This document shows, one piece after another, positions 32,939 to 42,000 of a stretch of DNA of 42,225 bases. Below the pieces are notes generated by a model. That model was not told the DNA's origin. It saw only the letters and a list, made by a program, of their open reading frames with translations, and did no database searches. The DNA lies in the IMG/VR virus record IMGVR_UViG_3300025728_000372, positions 1-42,225 of that record; one strand, written 5' to 3'. A program made the translations under genes and the position numbers. Origin of the DNA: a virus. How positions within the stretch are numbered: position 1 is the first letter of the stretch; each line of letters opens with the position of its first letter.

Positions 32939-35407
32939 ATGAAACAAGTAAATTTTAATCATGAAGGAGGATTTCCTCTCGAGCAAGAAACTTTAGAAAG
33001 ACTTCAAACAGCTTACAGGTCTGAGTTGTACGAAGCTTTAAAAAGACATTTTAGCATAGATCTTACTAACGATTATATTCTGGCTCATGCAACAAGTCAG
33101 CAAAAAGGCTGGGCAGTTATCCGTCAGGAAGATCCCGTAAACCCAGGAAATCAGGTAGGAATTTTGTATCCTATTGCTATTGGAGCTCAAACACCTTATT
33201 TAAAAACCATCAGAACTGATATAAATTTAATCTACGGAACCAGCGCATCTCAAACTGCTTATTATGATTATGAAGCTGAATATAGCTTACAGAAATATAA
33301 TGATGAGGTTGTGGTTACTAAAAGTGGCGACGTGCAAACAATCAAATATTATGATGTAAACAATTTGGTGCCTGTTACAGATATCAAAACAATCGATGAA
33401 ATTCTGGCAGCAATAAATTCCAGTATTGATGCAATCCAGGCTAACATTAATGTCATTGAAGGAAATATCAATGCAATCGAAACAAACATTGATGTAATTG
33501 AAGGAAATGTTACTACAATTAAAGGCGATGTTACTGCAATTAAAGGAAACATCAATGCTATCGAAACAAACATTGATACAATTGAAGGTGATGTTACTCA
33601 AATAAATGGTTATTTAGCAAAAGCTTTGGTTGATACCAGTATTCCTGGAACGTCAAATCTTACTCTAAATTATCAGTCAAACTGGACAAACACTCATGTA
33701 GGCGGAAAAATATATTTAGACAATACCAATACAAGTTCTGAAGATTTTATCCTTGCTAAAACCTCACCACATTCTTTATTACTAACTGATAATGCAAGCC
33801 AAGTCTTTAAAAGTAATAACCTGCTAGATTCATTACTTAAGCGAATTACTAAGTTAGAGGAACAACCAGCATCGGCAATACCTTTTGGAATGGTGGCAAT
33901 TTGGGGAAAACCTGCGCCGTTTCCAGAAGGATGGGAAGAATATGTTCCGTTGAAAGGAAAAATGCCTGTAGGACTTCAGACTTTTACTGCTGAAGAAAAA
34001 AGTGATGCACTAGACGGAGATGGCGGTAATGGTCTTAGTTATTACAGAGATATTTATGGTTCAGCAATTTTCCCTTTTGAAGGAATAGGAACTGCCGGAG
34101 GAAGAATGGGCAAAAAAATAAGCATTAATGAAATGCCTACTCATACCCATACGGAGACAAGGGTAAAAGAAGGATTAGGTTCAATAATTAATTTTGAAGC
34201 GGTTGGTGATGACGGTCATTTAGGATATGAATCTATTGCATCTGGACCTGCCGGTGGAGGACAATCTTTCCCATTTTTGAACCCATACAGAGTAGTTCAT
34301 TTTATCGAATACACAGGACGCCCAAGTGATAAAACAGCACCAACAGCACCAACTTTAACAGCACCAGCAGCAAGCATTGGTACTACAAGTATATCTTTAA
34401 ACTGGTCAGGATCAACTGATGAATTTGGTGTTACTGAGTACATTGTATATGGAAACGCTATTTCGCCAATCTCTGTAGGTAATGTTTTTAACCGAACTAT
34501 TTATGGATTAACTCCTGGTACACCTTACACATTTTATGTTGTCGCAAAAGATGCAGCTGGAAACACATCGCCTTCCAGCAATGTTGTAGAGGTAACCACA
34601 TCGACAATAGTGGCGCCTACAACACCACAAAATGTATTATGTTATTTACAAGATAGAAATGAAATCTATCTTCAGTGGGATAACTCAACAAATAATAATG
34701 GAGCTGCTATTTATTACGAAATATGGAGAAGAAGAAATGCTGGAGGTTATGTTCAAATTCCTGGTCTGATTTCTACTAATTATTATACTGATACTGATTT
34801 AGCATACAGTACAACATATTCTTACTATATAGTAGCCAGAGATGCTGTCAACAATCTATCTGGTATTTCTAATGTCGTTTCAGAAACTACATTAACCGCT
34901 TCAGGAGGCGGAGGTGGCGGATGTTTCGATATAGAATCTTTGGTAACTATGGCATCAGGACAATCTAAAAAATTGAAGAATATTGAAATTGGCGACAAAC
35001 TTCAAGGATTTTCTTTCCCGAATGAAATCGATGAATCTGACGGAGATTACATGATTTGGAACGGAAAACTAAATGAAGCTGCCAAAGTAGAAGTAACAGT
35101 CGTAAACAAAAGAGCAAGTTTACAACCTAATTATTTCGAAATCAAAACGACAGATACGACTATTAAAGCTACCGGACAACACCCGCTATTGGTGACTGAA
35201 GACGGTGAAAATGTAAAATGGGTTTGTGTAAAAAATGTGTCACAAGACATGTTATTAATTGACAAAACAGGAAAAACAAAAGCTATTGAATCAATCGTTT
35301 TTAAAGAAGAACCTTTAGAAGTATTACTTCTGGATGTTGAAGACGTTGATAATTATGTTATTTCCGGAATTGTTGCTCACAACAATAAACCTGAAGAAAT
35401 GCAATAA
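32939..35407 (+). CDS. Collar-domain tail fibre with two FN3 domains and a C-terminal Hint/intein-like domain (822 aa)
   Basis: Domains in order are: a baseplate-binding part (1-150); heptad repeats at about 158-220 (INVIEGN, INAIETN, IDVIEGN and so on), a trimeric coiled coil; a tail-collar domain (about 310-460) with PFGMVAIWGKPAPFPEGWEE, NEMPTHTHTE and NPYRVVHFIEY; two fibronectin III domains (about 464-556 and 558-655); a GGGGGG linker; and a 154-residue Hint domain. The Hint domain begins at Cys662 (CFDIESLVTM), has a TxxH block (ATGQHPLLV) and ends GIVAHN (His814-Asn815), followed by seven residues (NKPEEMQ). The residue after the terminal Asn is Asn, not Cys/Ser/Thr, so canonical splicing is not expected. 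Cleavage, or ligation of the fibre's C-terminus, is possible. Confidence 0.85.
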   Translation: MKQVNFNHEGGFPLEQETLERLQTAYRSELYEALKRHFSIDLTNDYILAHATSQQKGWAVIRQEDPVNPGNQVGILYPIAIGAQTPYLKTIRTDINLIYGTSASQTAYYDYEAEYSLQKYNDEVVVTKSGDVQTIKYYDVNNLVPVTDIKTIDEILAAINSSIDAIQANINVIEGNINAIETNIDVIEGNVTTIKGDVTAIKGNINAIETNIDTIEGDVTQINGYLAKALVDTSIPGTSNLTLNYQSNWTNTHVGGKIYLDNTNTSSEDFILAKTSPHSLLLTDNASQVFKSNNLLDSLLKRITKLEEQPASAIPFGMVAIWGKPAPFPEGWEEYVPLKGKMPVGLQTFTAEEKSDALDGDGGNGLSYYRDIYGSAIFPFEGIGTAGGRMGKKISINEMPTHTHTETRVKEGLGSIINFEAVGDDGHLGYESIASGPAGGGQSFPFLNPYRVVHFIEYTGRPSDKTAPTAPTLTAPAASIGTTSISLNWSGSTDEFGVTEYIVYGNAISPISVGNVFNRTIYGLTPGTPYTFYVVAKDAAGNTSPSSNVVEVTTSTIVAPTTPQNVLCYLQDRNEIYLQWDNSTNNNGAAIYYEIWRRRNAGGYVQIPGLISTNYYTDTDLAYSTTYSYYIVARDAVNNLSGISNVVSETTLTASGGGGGGCFDIESLVTMASGQSKKLKNIEIGDKLQGFSFPNEIDESDGDYMIWNGKLNEAAKVEVTVVNKRASLQPNYFEIKTTDTTIKATGQHPLLVTEDGENVKWVCVKNVSQDMLLIDKTGKTKAIESIVFKEEPLEVLLLDVEDVDNYVISGIVAHNNKPEEMQ
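33461..33598 (+). repeat. 84-base direct repeat encoding heptads in the collar fibre
   Basis: The stretch beginning GGAAATATCAATGCAATCGA at 33461 recurs with few changes at 33545, an 84-base period equal to four heptads (28 residues). Repeat-number changes here would lengthen or shorten the coiled-coil shaft without breaking the frame. Confidence 0.75.
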
Positions 35408-35419
35408 ATAATAATCTAT

Positions 35420-35456
35420 AATAATCTTTTGGGGCATAAAACCCCAAAAGATTATT
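35420..35456. terminator. Perfect 15-bp hairpin after the Hint fibre, no T-run
   Basis: AATAATCTTTTGGGG (35420-35434) pairs exactly with 35442-35456 around a 7-base loop. There is no poly-T tract, so it may be an attenuator or 3'-end stabiliser rather than a full terminator. Genes after it run in the same direction without a visible activator box, so some transcription probably passes through. Confidence 0.5.
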
Positions 35457-35490
35457 TACTCTAAAATCATTAATCATAAAAAGACTATAC

Positions 35491-35955
35491 ATGAAAATTG
35501 TGAAATTTATTTTTACAGCTTTAGCATTGCTATGGCTTTCAATTACAATCTTGGCAATGATACCGTTAACTATTTTACTTCTACCAACTCTTTTTATTTC
35601 GAAAAAACATTATACAGAATGGACCCTTTTTTTGTTTGCATTGATTTGTTCTTTAGGCATCTACCCTATTTGCTTTGTATATTCCATTACAAAATGGAAA
35701 GGCTTTTTAAGCTATCTAAGAAAACTTAGTTTATCGATTGACATTACCGGAAATATTGTAGGCGATGCATTATTAAATGACAATTTTATTATCGCTTCTT
35801 CTACAAATCAATTTGGAGTTATCCGGGAAACTATAAGCGACAATTTAGGCGAAAATGAAAGAGACAAAACACTAACCAATTTCGGAAAAAGGTTTACCAA
35901 TTTACTGGGAGTAATTGATTTTGATCATGCCAAAAATTCTATAATAGAAGATTAA
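35491..35955 (+). CDS. Membrane protein with two N-terminal helices (154 aa)
   Basis: Hydrophobic segments at about 5-37 and 44-66 are followed by a cytoplasmic or periplasmic tail with SIDITGNIVGDALLNDNFII and TLTNFGKRFTNLLGVIDFDH. I do not recognise the family with certainty. It is 17 bases upstream of the holin gene, which suggests a part in lysis or in controlling the holin. Confidence 0.65.
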   Translation: MKIVKFIFTALALLWLSITILAMIPLTILLLPTLFISKKHYTEWTLFLFALICSLGIYPICFVYSITKWKGFLSYLRKLSLSIDITGNIVGDALLNDNFIIASSTNQFGVIRETISDNLGENERDKTLTNFGKRFTNLLGVIDFDHAKNSIIED

Positions 35956-35972
35956 AAAACTCAAAAAAACCT

Positions 35973-36443
35973 ATGATGCATAAAATCTCAGAATATTCAA
36001 ATGAACTAAAATTACTGCTTTATGGAGTCTTTATGTACCTGGAAATGGATGTAGAAATTGTCAAAGTTCTGTTTTACTTAATGGTAATGGATACTTTTCT
36101 GGGCATAATCAAAACCATCGTATTAAATAATGCTTTTAGCTTTAAAAAATTAGCCTTGGGATTTGTATCAAAACTTGCCGTATTGCTAATACCAACAGCT
36201 CTGGCATTAATGAGTAAAGGACTTAATTACAACTTTAAATGGTTTGTAACCATAGTAATGGATTTACTTATTGTTAGCGACGGAATTTCTATAATCAGCA
36301 ACATAATTGCCATAAAAACAAAGAAAGAAGTCGAAAATTTCGACGCAATGACCTTGATTCTTAAATCAATAAGAGAACGTTTGATACAACTATTCAAACG
36401 CCTTTTAATCACAATCGATCCTAAATACCATATCGAAAAATAA
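35973..36443 (+). CDS. Phage holin family protein (156 aa)
   Basis: About four hydrophobic segments are seen: LKLLLYGVFMYLEMD, VKVLFYLMVMDTFLGIIKTI, FVSKLAVLLIPTALALM and WFVTIVMDLLIVSDGISIIS. The tail is charged. The phrase LMVMDTFLGIIKTIVLN with later ISIISNIIAI fits the Bacteroidota members of the phage_holin_4 (toxin-secretion/lysis) family. It would let the endolysin encoded at 28845 reach the cell wall. The start could be the first or second Met. Confidence 0.8.
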   Translation: MMHKISEYSNELKLLLYGVFMYLEMDVEIVKVLFYLMVMDTFLGIIKTIVLNNAFSFKKLALGFVSKLAVLLIPTALALMSKGLNYNFKWFVTIVMDLLIVSDGISIISNIIAIKTKKEVENFDAMTLILKSIRERLIQLFKRLLITIDPKYHIEK

Positions 36444-36560
36444 ACCAATATATCATCCCAAAATAATATCCGCAACAACTCACGCAAGTATAAAAAAAAT
36501 AAAAAAACTACTTTCTTTTCTTCTGAATCTAAATTCCAGCCTTTAAACTAACCAACCCAA

Positions 36561-36956
36561 TTGAAAGTAGAAACTAAAAATGCGCCTTACCAATTAGAAC
36601 GAATATTTAAGATTAGAAGAATAAAAAACACAATTGATCTCAGCGAATCCTTTTCTGTTGTGAACAAAAAAGCATCTGCAGCATTCTTTAACGCAGAAAT
36701 TTACAAAGTAACCTTTACCGCCATAATACAAACAAAACTAAAAACTTATGATCTGTTCTTATCCGGCAATGAATTGATTTGTGACGAGGAAATAGAAAAC
36801 CTAAAAAAATCCCTCGACATAATCATTGCCGGAGACGGATCACAATTTGAAATACTTGACTACAAAACAGATTTTATCATTCAGTTTGATCTCGAAAACA
36901 GTTCTTTTCTTGAATCTGATGAAGTTAGGAATGGTTTAATCGTTTTTACGAAATAA
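36561..36956 (+). CDS. Unrecognised protein with TTG start (131 aa)
   Basis: The frame has a stop 10 bases before the TTG and no early in-frame ATG, so TTG is the probable start. The protein is a mix of strands and helices with FKIRRIKNTIDLSESFSVVN, YKVTFTAIIQTKLKTYDLFL and DEVRNGLIVFTK. There is no signal peptide and no motif I recognise. It lies between the holin gene and the first beta-propeller fibre, all on the same strand, so it may be a small tail or fibre accessory protein. Confidence 0.6.
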   Translation: MKVETKNAPYQLERIFKIRRIKNTIDLSESFSVVNKKASAAFFNAEIYKVTFTAIIQTKLKTYDLFLSGNELICDEEIENLKKSLDIIIAGDGSQFEILDYKTDFIIQFDLENSSFLESDEVRNGLIVFTK

Positions 36957-37009
36957 AATAACATCTGCTTCTTAAACTTAAATATCACAATTAAAAAACA
37001 AAATACGAC

Positions 37010-39079
37010 ATGATAAAAAATAATATTAATAAGTCTCTTGAAGAAGCATCTTCACAGGTCCAGATTATTAGCAAGCCTCTAAAATTAGAGTCTGTTAATG
37101 AAGGCAGTAACGAAGATGATGTACTTGTGCGAGGTGCCGACAACACTGTGAAATTTATCCCTCAAAGTTCTTTAGGTGGTGGCTCGGCTATTTCTGTGAC
37201 TAAATCAGAGTTAGATAATCTGATAAATAATAATTCTTTGATTCCAGGTGCTTATTACAAAATAAGCGGAGTTCATCCTTCTTTATATGATGATGGACCT
37301 TTGAGTGGAACTACAATATTTTTACAAGCTCTAACAGAAAACACTTTATTTAAAGAAGGACATGGATTATTTTATAATCCAAAATATGATCAATCGATCG
37401 ATGGATTCAATATATGGAATTCAAAGGCTTTTATACAAAATAAAGCCGGATATTATGAGCAAGTATTATCCCGTACCGGAAATAATCCACAAAGTATAGT
37501 TGTTGATAGTAATGGCGTTGTTTATACGGCTAACGCAAACCCTGTTCCAGGAGGCAGTGGCGTTACAAAAATCTTACCTAATGGAACAAAAATTGATATA
37601 GATACATCAAATAGATCCAGAACAGATAAATTGTGTATAGATTCCGATGATGTTGTTTATATGATAGGCGATTTCGGAGGAACAGTTTCTAAGCTAGATT
37701 CATCTGGTGTTTTATCTACATTGGCAGATTTGGGAAGAAATGGTAATGGAGACATATGTGTAGATTCAAACGGAAACGTATATGTTGCAAATTCCACGTA
37801 TCAAGATGTTATTAAAATTTCGCCAAACGGATCCTTTAAAATTCATGGAACTTGTGGGAATGGAAATCTTAGTATGTGTTTAGATGACGATGCCAATATA
37901 TATGTTGCACATGGAGGCGGCTATGGTATTACAAAAATTTTACCTGATGGAACATCAAGTGTTTTTGCAACACTAGGAACAGGGCCGCAAGATATTTGTT
38001 TTTCTAGCCTAACTGGAAATTTATATGTTAGCACTAGTACGGGACCAGTAATAAAAATCCGGCCAGATGGAACAACAAGTGTTTTCGCAACAATAGGTAC
38101 CGCGTCAGTTCCCTCAAGAGGCCTTTGTTTGGATTCTGAAGATAATGTTATTGTTCTTAACAACTATACTTCACGTGTGTTCAAAATAACTCCTGATGGT
38201 TCATCAACTGTAATTTATGACAATCCTTCTTTTTACACGCCTTTTGCTGTTTGCTCTTCAGGTAACGATTTATATTTTATAAACATGGATTCAAACAATG
38301 TTGTTAAACTTTCCACAAATGAACCAGAACAGTCGTATTCTATAGGAGATAAAACAATTTGGGGAGGATATTCCTGGACAAACAATTCAGGAGCAAAAGG
38401 ACAATATTACGATCAATTCACATTGTCTTATGATTGGACAAAAGATCAATATAATGACGATAATTATAACAAAGTTTTAGATATAATTGAATATGATTAT
38501 CCTAACGATTGGATCTCTCGCAGATACGAAACTGAATCAGGATGTGATGTAATCTATACTAAATCTGATTATGATAATTTTGGTAGAGAATCTGCAATAA
38601 AAACATTTCAATTTGGCAATCCTTTTAATTCTAACTTTTATAAAGGAATTTCAAATATTACAGTTTCTCACTCCTATTTTGACAACATTAATTTTGTTGG
38701 AAGTTATCAAAGATCGATAATTTTAAATTCTGCCGAGCAATCCAATTGCATATTTGGACCAAATAGTTATCAGGAATATTTAACTTTTTCGGGAGGATCT
38801 AGTCAACAGGGTGTTGAATTTAAAAGGAATTCCGGACAAACTCAATGCACCTTTGAAGAAAGCTCTAACTCAGGAAACTATCTAATACCATCAAATTCTA
38901 CAATGTCAAATTTAAGTTTGCTTAAAAACTCAAGCATTCTTAATGTTTCTGCTATTGAAGATTCATTACTTTTTAATCCTTCTATTTTAAAGGAAATATA
39001 CAATAGACCTGATGGTACAACTAAAATCCGTTATTACGATAACGAGGATAATTTAGTTATAAGCGACATTAATGACTAA
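37010..39079 (+). CDS. Fibre protein with NHL-like beta-propeller (689 aa)
   Basis: Residues 15-60 (QIISKPLKLESVNEGSN, VKFIPQSSLGG) match the N-terminal module of the 400-aa fibre at 7932, here without a signal peptide. NNSLIPGAYYKISGV matches a phrase in the 668-aa fibre. From about 160 to 430 there are repeated blades with the pattern D-S-x-G-x-VYVAN...VxKI-PDGT, typical of NHL/SMP-30-like beta-propellers. The C-terminal part (about 440-689) is fibre-like, with KTIWGGYSWTNNSG and a probable beta-helix. A propeller head would serve in receptor binding. Confidence 0.75.
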   Translation: MIKNNINKSLEEASSQVQIISKPLKLESVNEGSNEDDVLVRGADNTVKFIPQSSLGGGSAISVTKSELDNLINNNSLIPGAYYKISGVHPSLYDDGPLSGTTIFLQALTENTLFKEGHGLFYNPKYDQSIDGFNIWNSKAFIQNKAGYYEQVLSRTGNNPQSIVVDSNGVVYTANANPVPGGSGVTKILPNGTKIDIDTSNRSRTDKLCIDSDDVVYMIGDFGGTVSKLDSSGVLSTLADLGRNGNGDICVDSNGNVYVANSTYQDVIKISPNGSFKIHGTCGNGNLSMCLDDDANIYVAHGGGYGITKILPDGTSSVFATLGTGPQDICFSSLTGNLYVSTSTGPVIKIRPDGTTSVFATIGTASVPSRGLCLDSEDNVIVLNNYTSRVFKITPDGSSTVIYDNPSFYTPFAVCSSGNDLYFINMDSNNVVKLSTNEPEQSYSIGDKTIWGGYSWTNNSGAKGQYYDQFTLSYDWTKDQYNDDNYNKVLDIIEYDYPNDWISRRYETESGCDVIYTKSDYDNFGRESAIKTFQFGNPFNSNFYKGISNITVSHSYFDNINFVGSYQRSIILNSAEQSNCIFGPNSYQEYLTFSGGSSQQGVEFKRNSGQTQCTFEESSNSGNYLIPSNSTMSNLSLLKNSSILNVSAIEDSLLFNPSILKEIYNRPDGTTKIRYYDNEDNLVISDIND

Positions 39080-39096
39080 CTTAAAAACACACAAAA

Positions 39097-42000
39097 ATGA
39101 CTAAGAAAAAATACGGAATTAGAACAGTAAACGGTAATGAACCTGATCCGGAAACAGGAAATATTAATATATCAGGTGGAGGTTCTCAGGACTTACAATC
39201 TGTTCTAGGCACTGGCCATAATGCAACCAATGCTTTTATGACAATAGGTGATGAAAATGCATTGTATTCTCTTATTACAAATACAAATGTATCGGCACTT
39301 GACGTTAATTTTGACAGAAGATCTGATTTACTTACTTATGGTTTAGCAGTAACTAACAATTCTGAAAATAATTATACTAACTACTATAAAGATGCTGTTA
39401 CACATTCGACACAAGACAACCTAAAATCTAATAAACTTGTATGGAAGAAACTTACGGATGGAAACAGTGAATATAAATTTCCTGAAAAACCTTCTGGGAG
39501 TTATACTTTAGCCACAAAGGATGAAATTCCAAATCCTCCAACTTTACAGGATGTGGTAAATAATAATAACAATTTAAGCACTCAAATTAATTTTATTGCC
39601 CCAGGAGTTACTTTCCCTAGCTTTATAAATAGTCACTTGCTAGAATTTAATGATTCTGATGGTAATCAGGTATTATTAAATTCAAAAGTATTACAGTTTG
39701 GCAGTTCTACAATAAATACTAAATTAAACGGAAGTGGGAATGGTGACTTTTATTTTCCAGATATTGGAGCGAGTACAAGTGCAACCCTAGCGATTACAAA
39801 TGATTTAAAAGATGCTACTAATTCGATAAAAGGATTGGTCAGATTAAATGGTGATTTAGGAGGAACGGCAGATGCACCAACAGTTCCGGCATTATCAGGG
39901 AAACAAGCTACATTAGTGTCAGGTACTAATATTAAAACCATTAATGGAACCTCATTATTAGGTTCTGGTAATATAACACTACCTACTGGAGGGGCTGTAA
40001 TTAGTGGTTCTGCTAATTATCTTCCTAAATTTAATAGTAATGGAGATAACATTGTAAATAGTAATGCGGTATCTAATAATAATGAGTTACTAATTCAGGG
40101 AGATAATGGAAAATCCGGACTTAGGTTTACAAACATACGTTCTGAGGATAAGTTTGTAAAAACTAAATTGGATTTAAGTAAGTACTTTGTATCTATAAGT
40201 GCCAAATGCGGGCTTGACATTAATGAAAATTCGTACTATCAAGACAACACAACAACACAAATTATCAAGGTTACTCCAGACAAAAAAATTACTATTATAC
40301 GGTTTCCGGCACAAGTTTACATCAACACTTGGTGTAAGGATTACTTAGGAAATATTTACTTTATTGGTAATAATAGAATTTTATACAAGATTGACTCCAA
40401 AGGAGTTTTAACTGAACCCATTTATGACAAAACTGCTTTAACTCTGGTTAATAAAATAGGTATAGATCGAGCTAATAATATCTTCTTAGGGAAATATGGC
40501 ACTGCCGAAATTTATAAACTTGATTCGTCGCTGGCAGTAAGCTTATTTATCACCTTACCTACGAGTAATTTTAATGTTGTAAACACTAACTTCTTATTTG
40601 ATGCAGCTAGTAATATGTATACCGATATAGGATTAGGAGGTGCTAGTTTTTACAAAATAAGCCCTGAAGGAGTAATTCTCTATACCGCTTATGGACCAGG
40701 AACAAATTCTTATGGGTTCAATTTCATCTGGTTGGTTGATGATGTGGTTTATCTGTTTGGGGAGTCCTATACTGGTAGCAATAACTGGGATGTAAGTAAA
40801 ATATCTTCTACAGGTATTCCAACTTTAATTGGAACATTAGTTCAATCTACATATGGCAGAATGAATTCTGTCGAATTATATGAAGGAAATATTTATTATA
40901 CTAAATTTGATGAAGCCACCTTTAATAAATTTGATCCAGTTGGTTTGACTCTTACTACTCTGGATACCTATGATAGTGCAGGCGGCGTATTTAACATGAC
41001 ACCAAAAGGAGTATTTAATATTCTCTCGGGTACAGGAATTTTTAATACCATTACCAAAGTAAATAGAGGAAATAGAACTACATCTACTGGCGAAATTGTA
41101 ATGGATGATTTCTATAAATCGGACAGATTAGTACTTGATACGCCGCTACAAATCAATAGTTCTGTAAATATTAACTCTCTTAAAAACTCATCTAATTATA
41201 CTTATAACAAATCTGCCGAATGGGATCTTGGAGCTGTAGTTGATATTGTAGAAGATACAGCAGGAAATATTTATCATTTAGTTGGCAGTTCAATTTACAA
41301 GACTAATTATAAAGAAGAATCCACTTTATTTGCTACCGTTGGATCGACTCCAATAGCAATGGTTATAGGAAACGATATAATTTATACTGCAAACTCCGGA
41401 GATAATACAGTATCCAAAGTAACAATGGCAGGAGCTGTAACTACATTTGCTACAGGGATAGCATCGCCAAAAAATATGTTATTCGATTCCTTAGGCAATC
41501 TTATTATACATACTCAGGTAAGTGCAAGCGCCTTAATTAAAATAACTCCTGCCGGAATCAAAACAGCTATTGCAACTTTACCATTTGGTCATAAAAATTA
41601 TTTAACAATCGATGCAGCGGATAATTTATATACTACCCAACTTTCGACCAACTACATTTATAAAACAACAATGGCCGGTACTGTTGCAAGATTAGGTACA
41701 ACAAGTGGTACTATTATTCAGGGGCCTTTAGATTCCAATGTTCGTTTAGTCACTAATACCGGATTTAATTATACAATGGATAATACAACTGGGGTTACAA
41801 CTGACCTAGGTTACTATTTACCATATTCCATTGTCAACACTACTCCTATTATTTATCAAGGAGGAAGTTATTATTATGCAGCGGGTAATTCATTAAGAAA
41901 ACTGGATCCTGTTACTAAATTAGCTACTACTTTAGTAATTGCTCCAACTACAATAAGTAAATACAAAATTGCATCTAATGGTATATTATGGGTAGCTAGT

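Noticed and set aside
32939-35407. A true splicing intein in the collar fibre
   Set aside because: The +1 residue after His-Asn is Asn rather than Cys/Ser/Thr and only seven residues follow, so normal protein splicing is unlikely.
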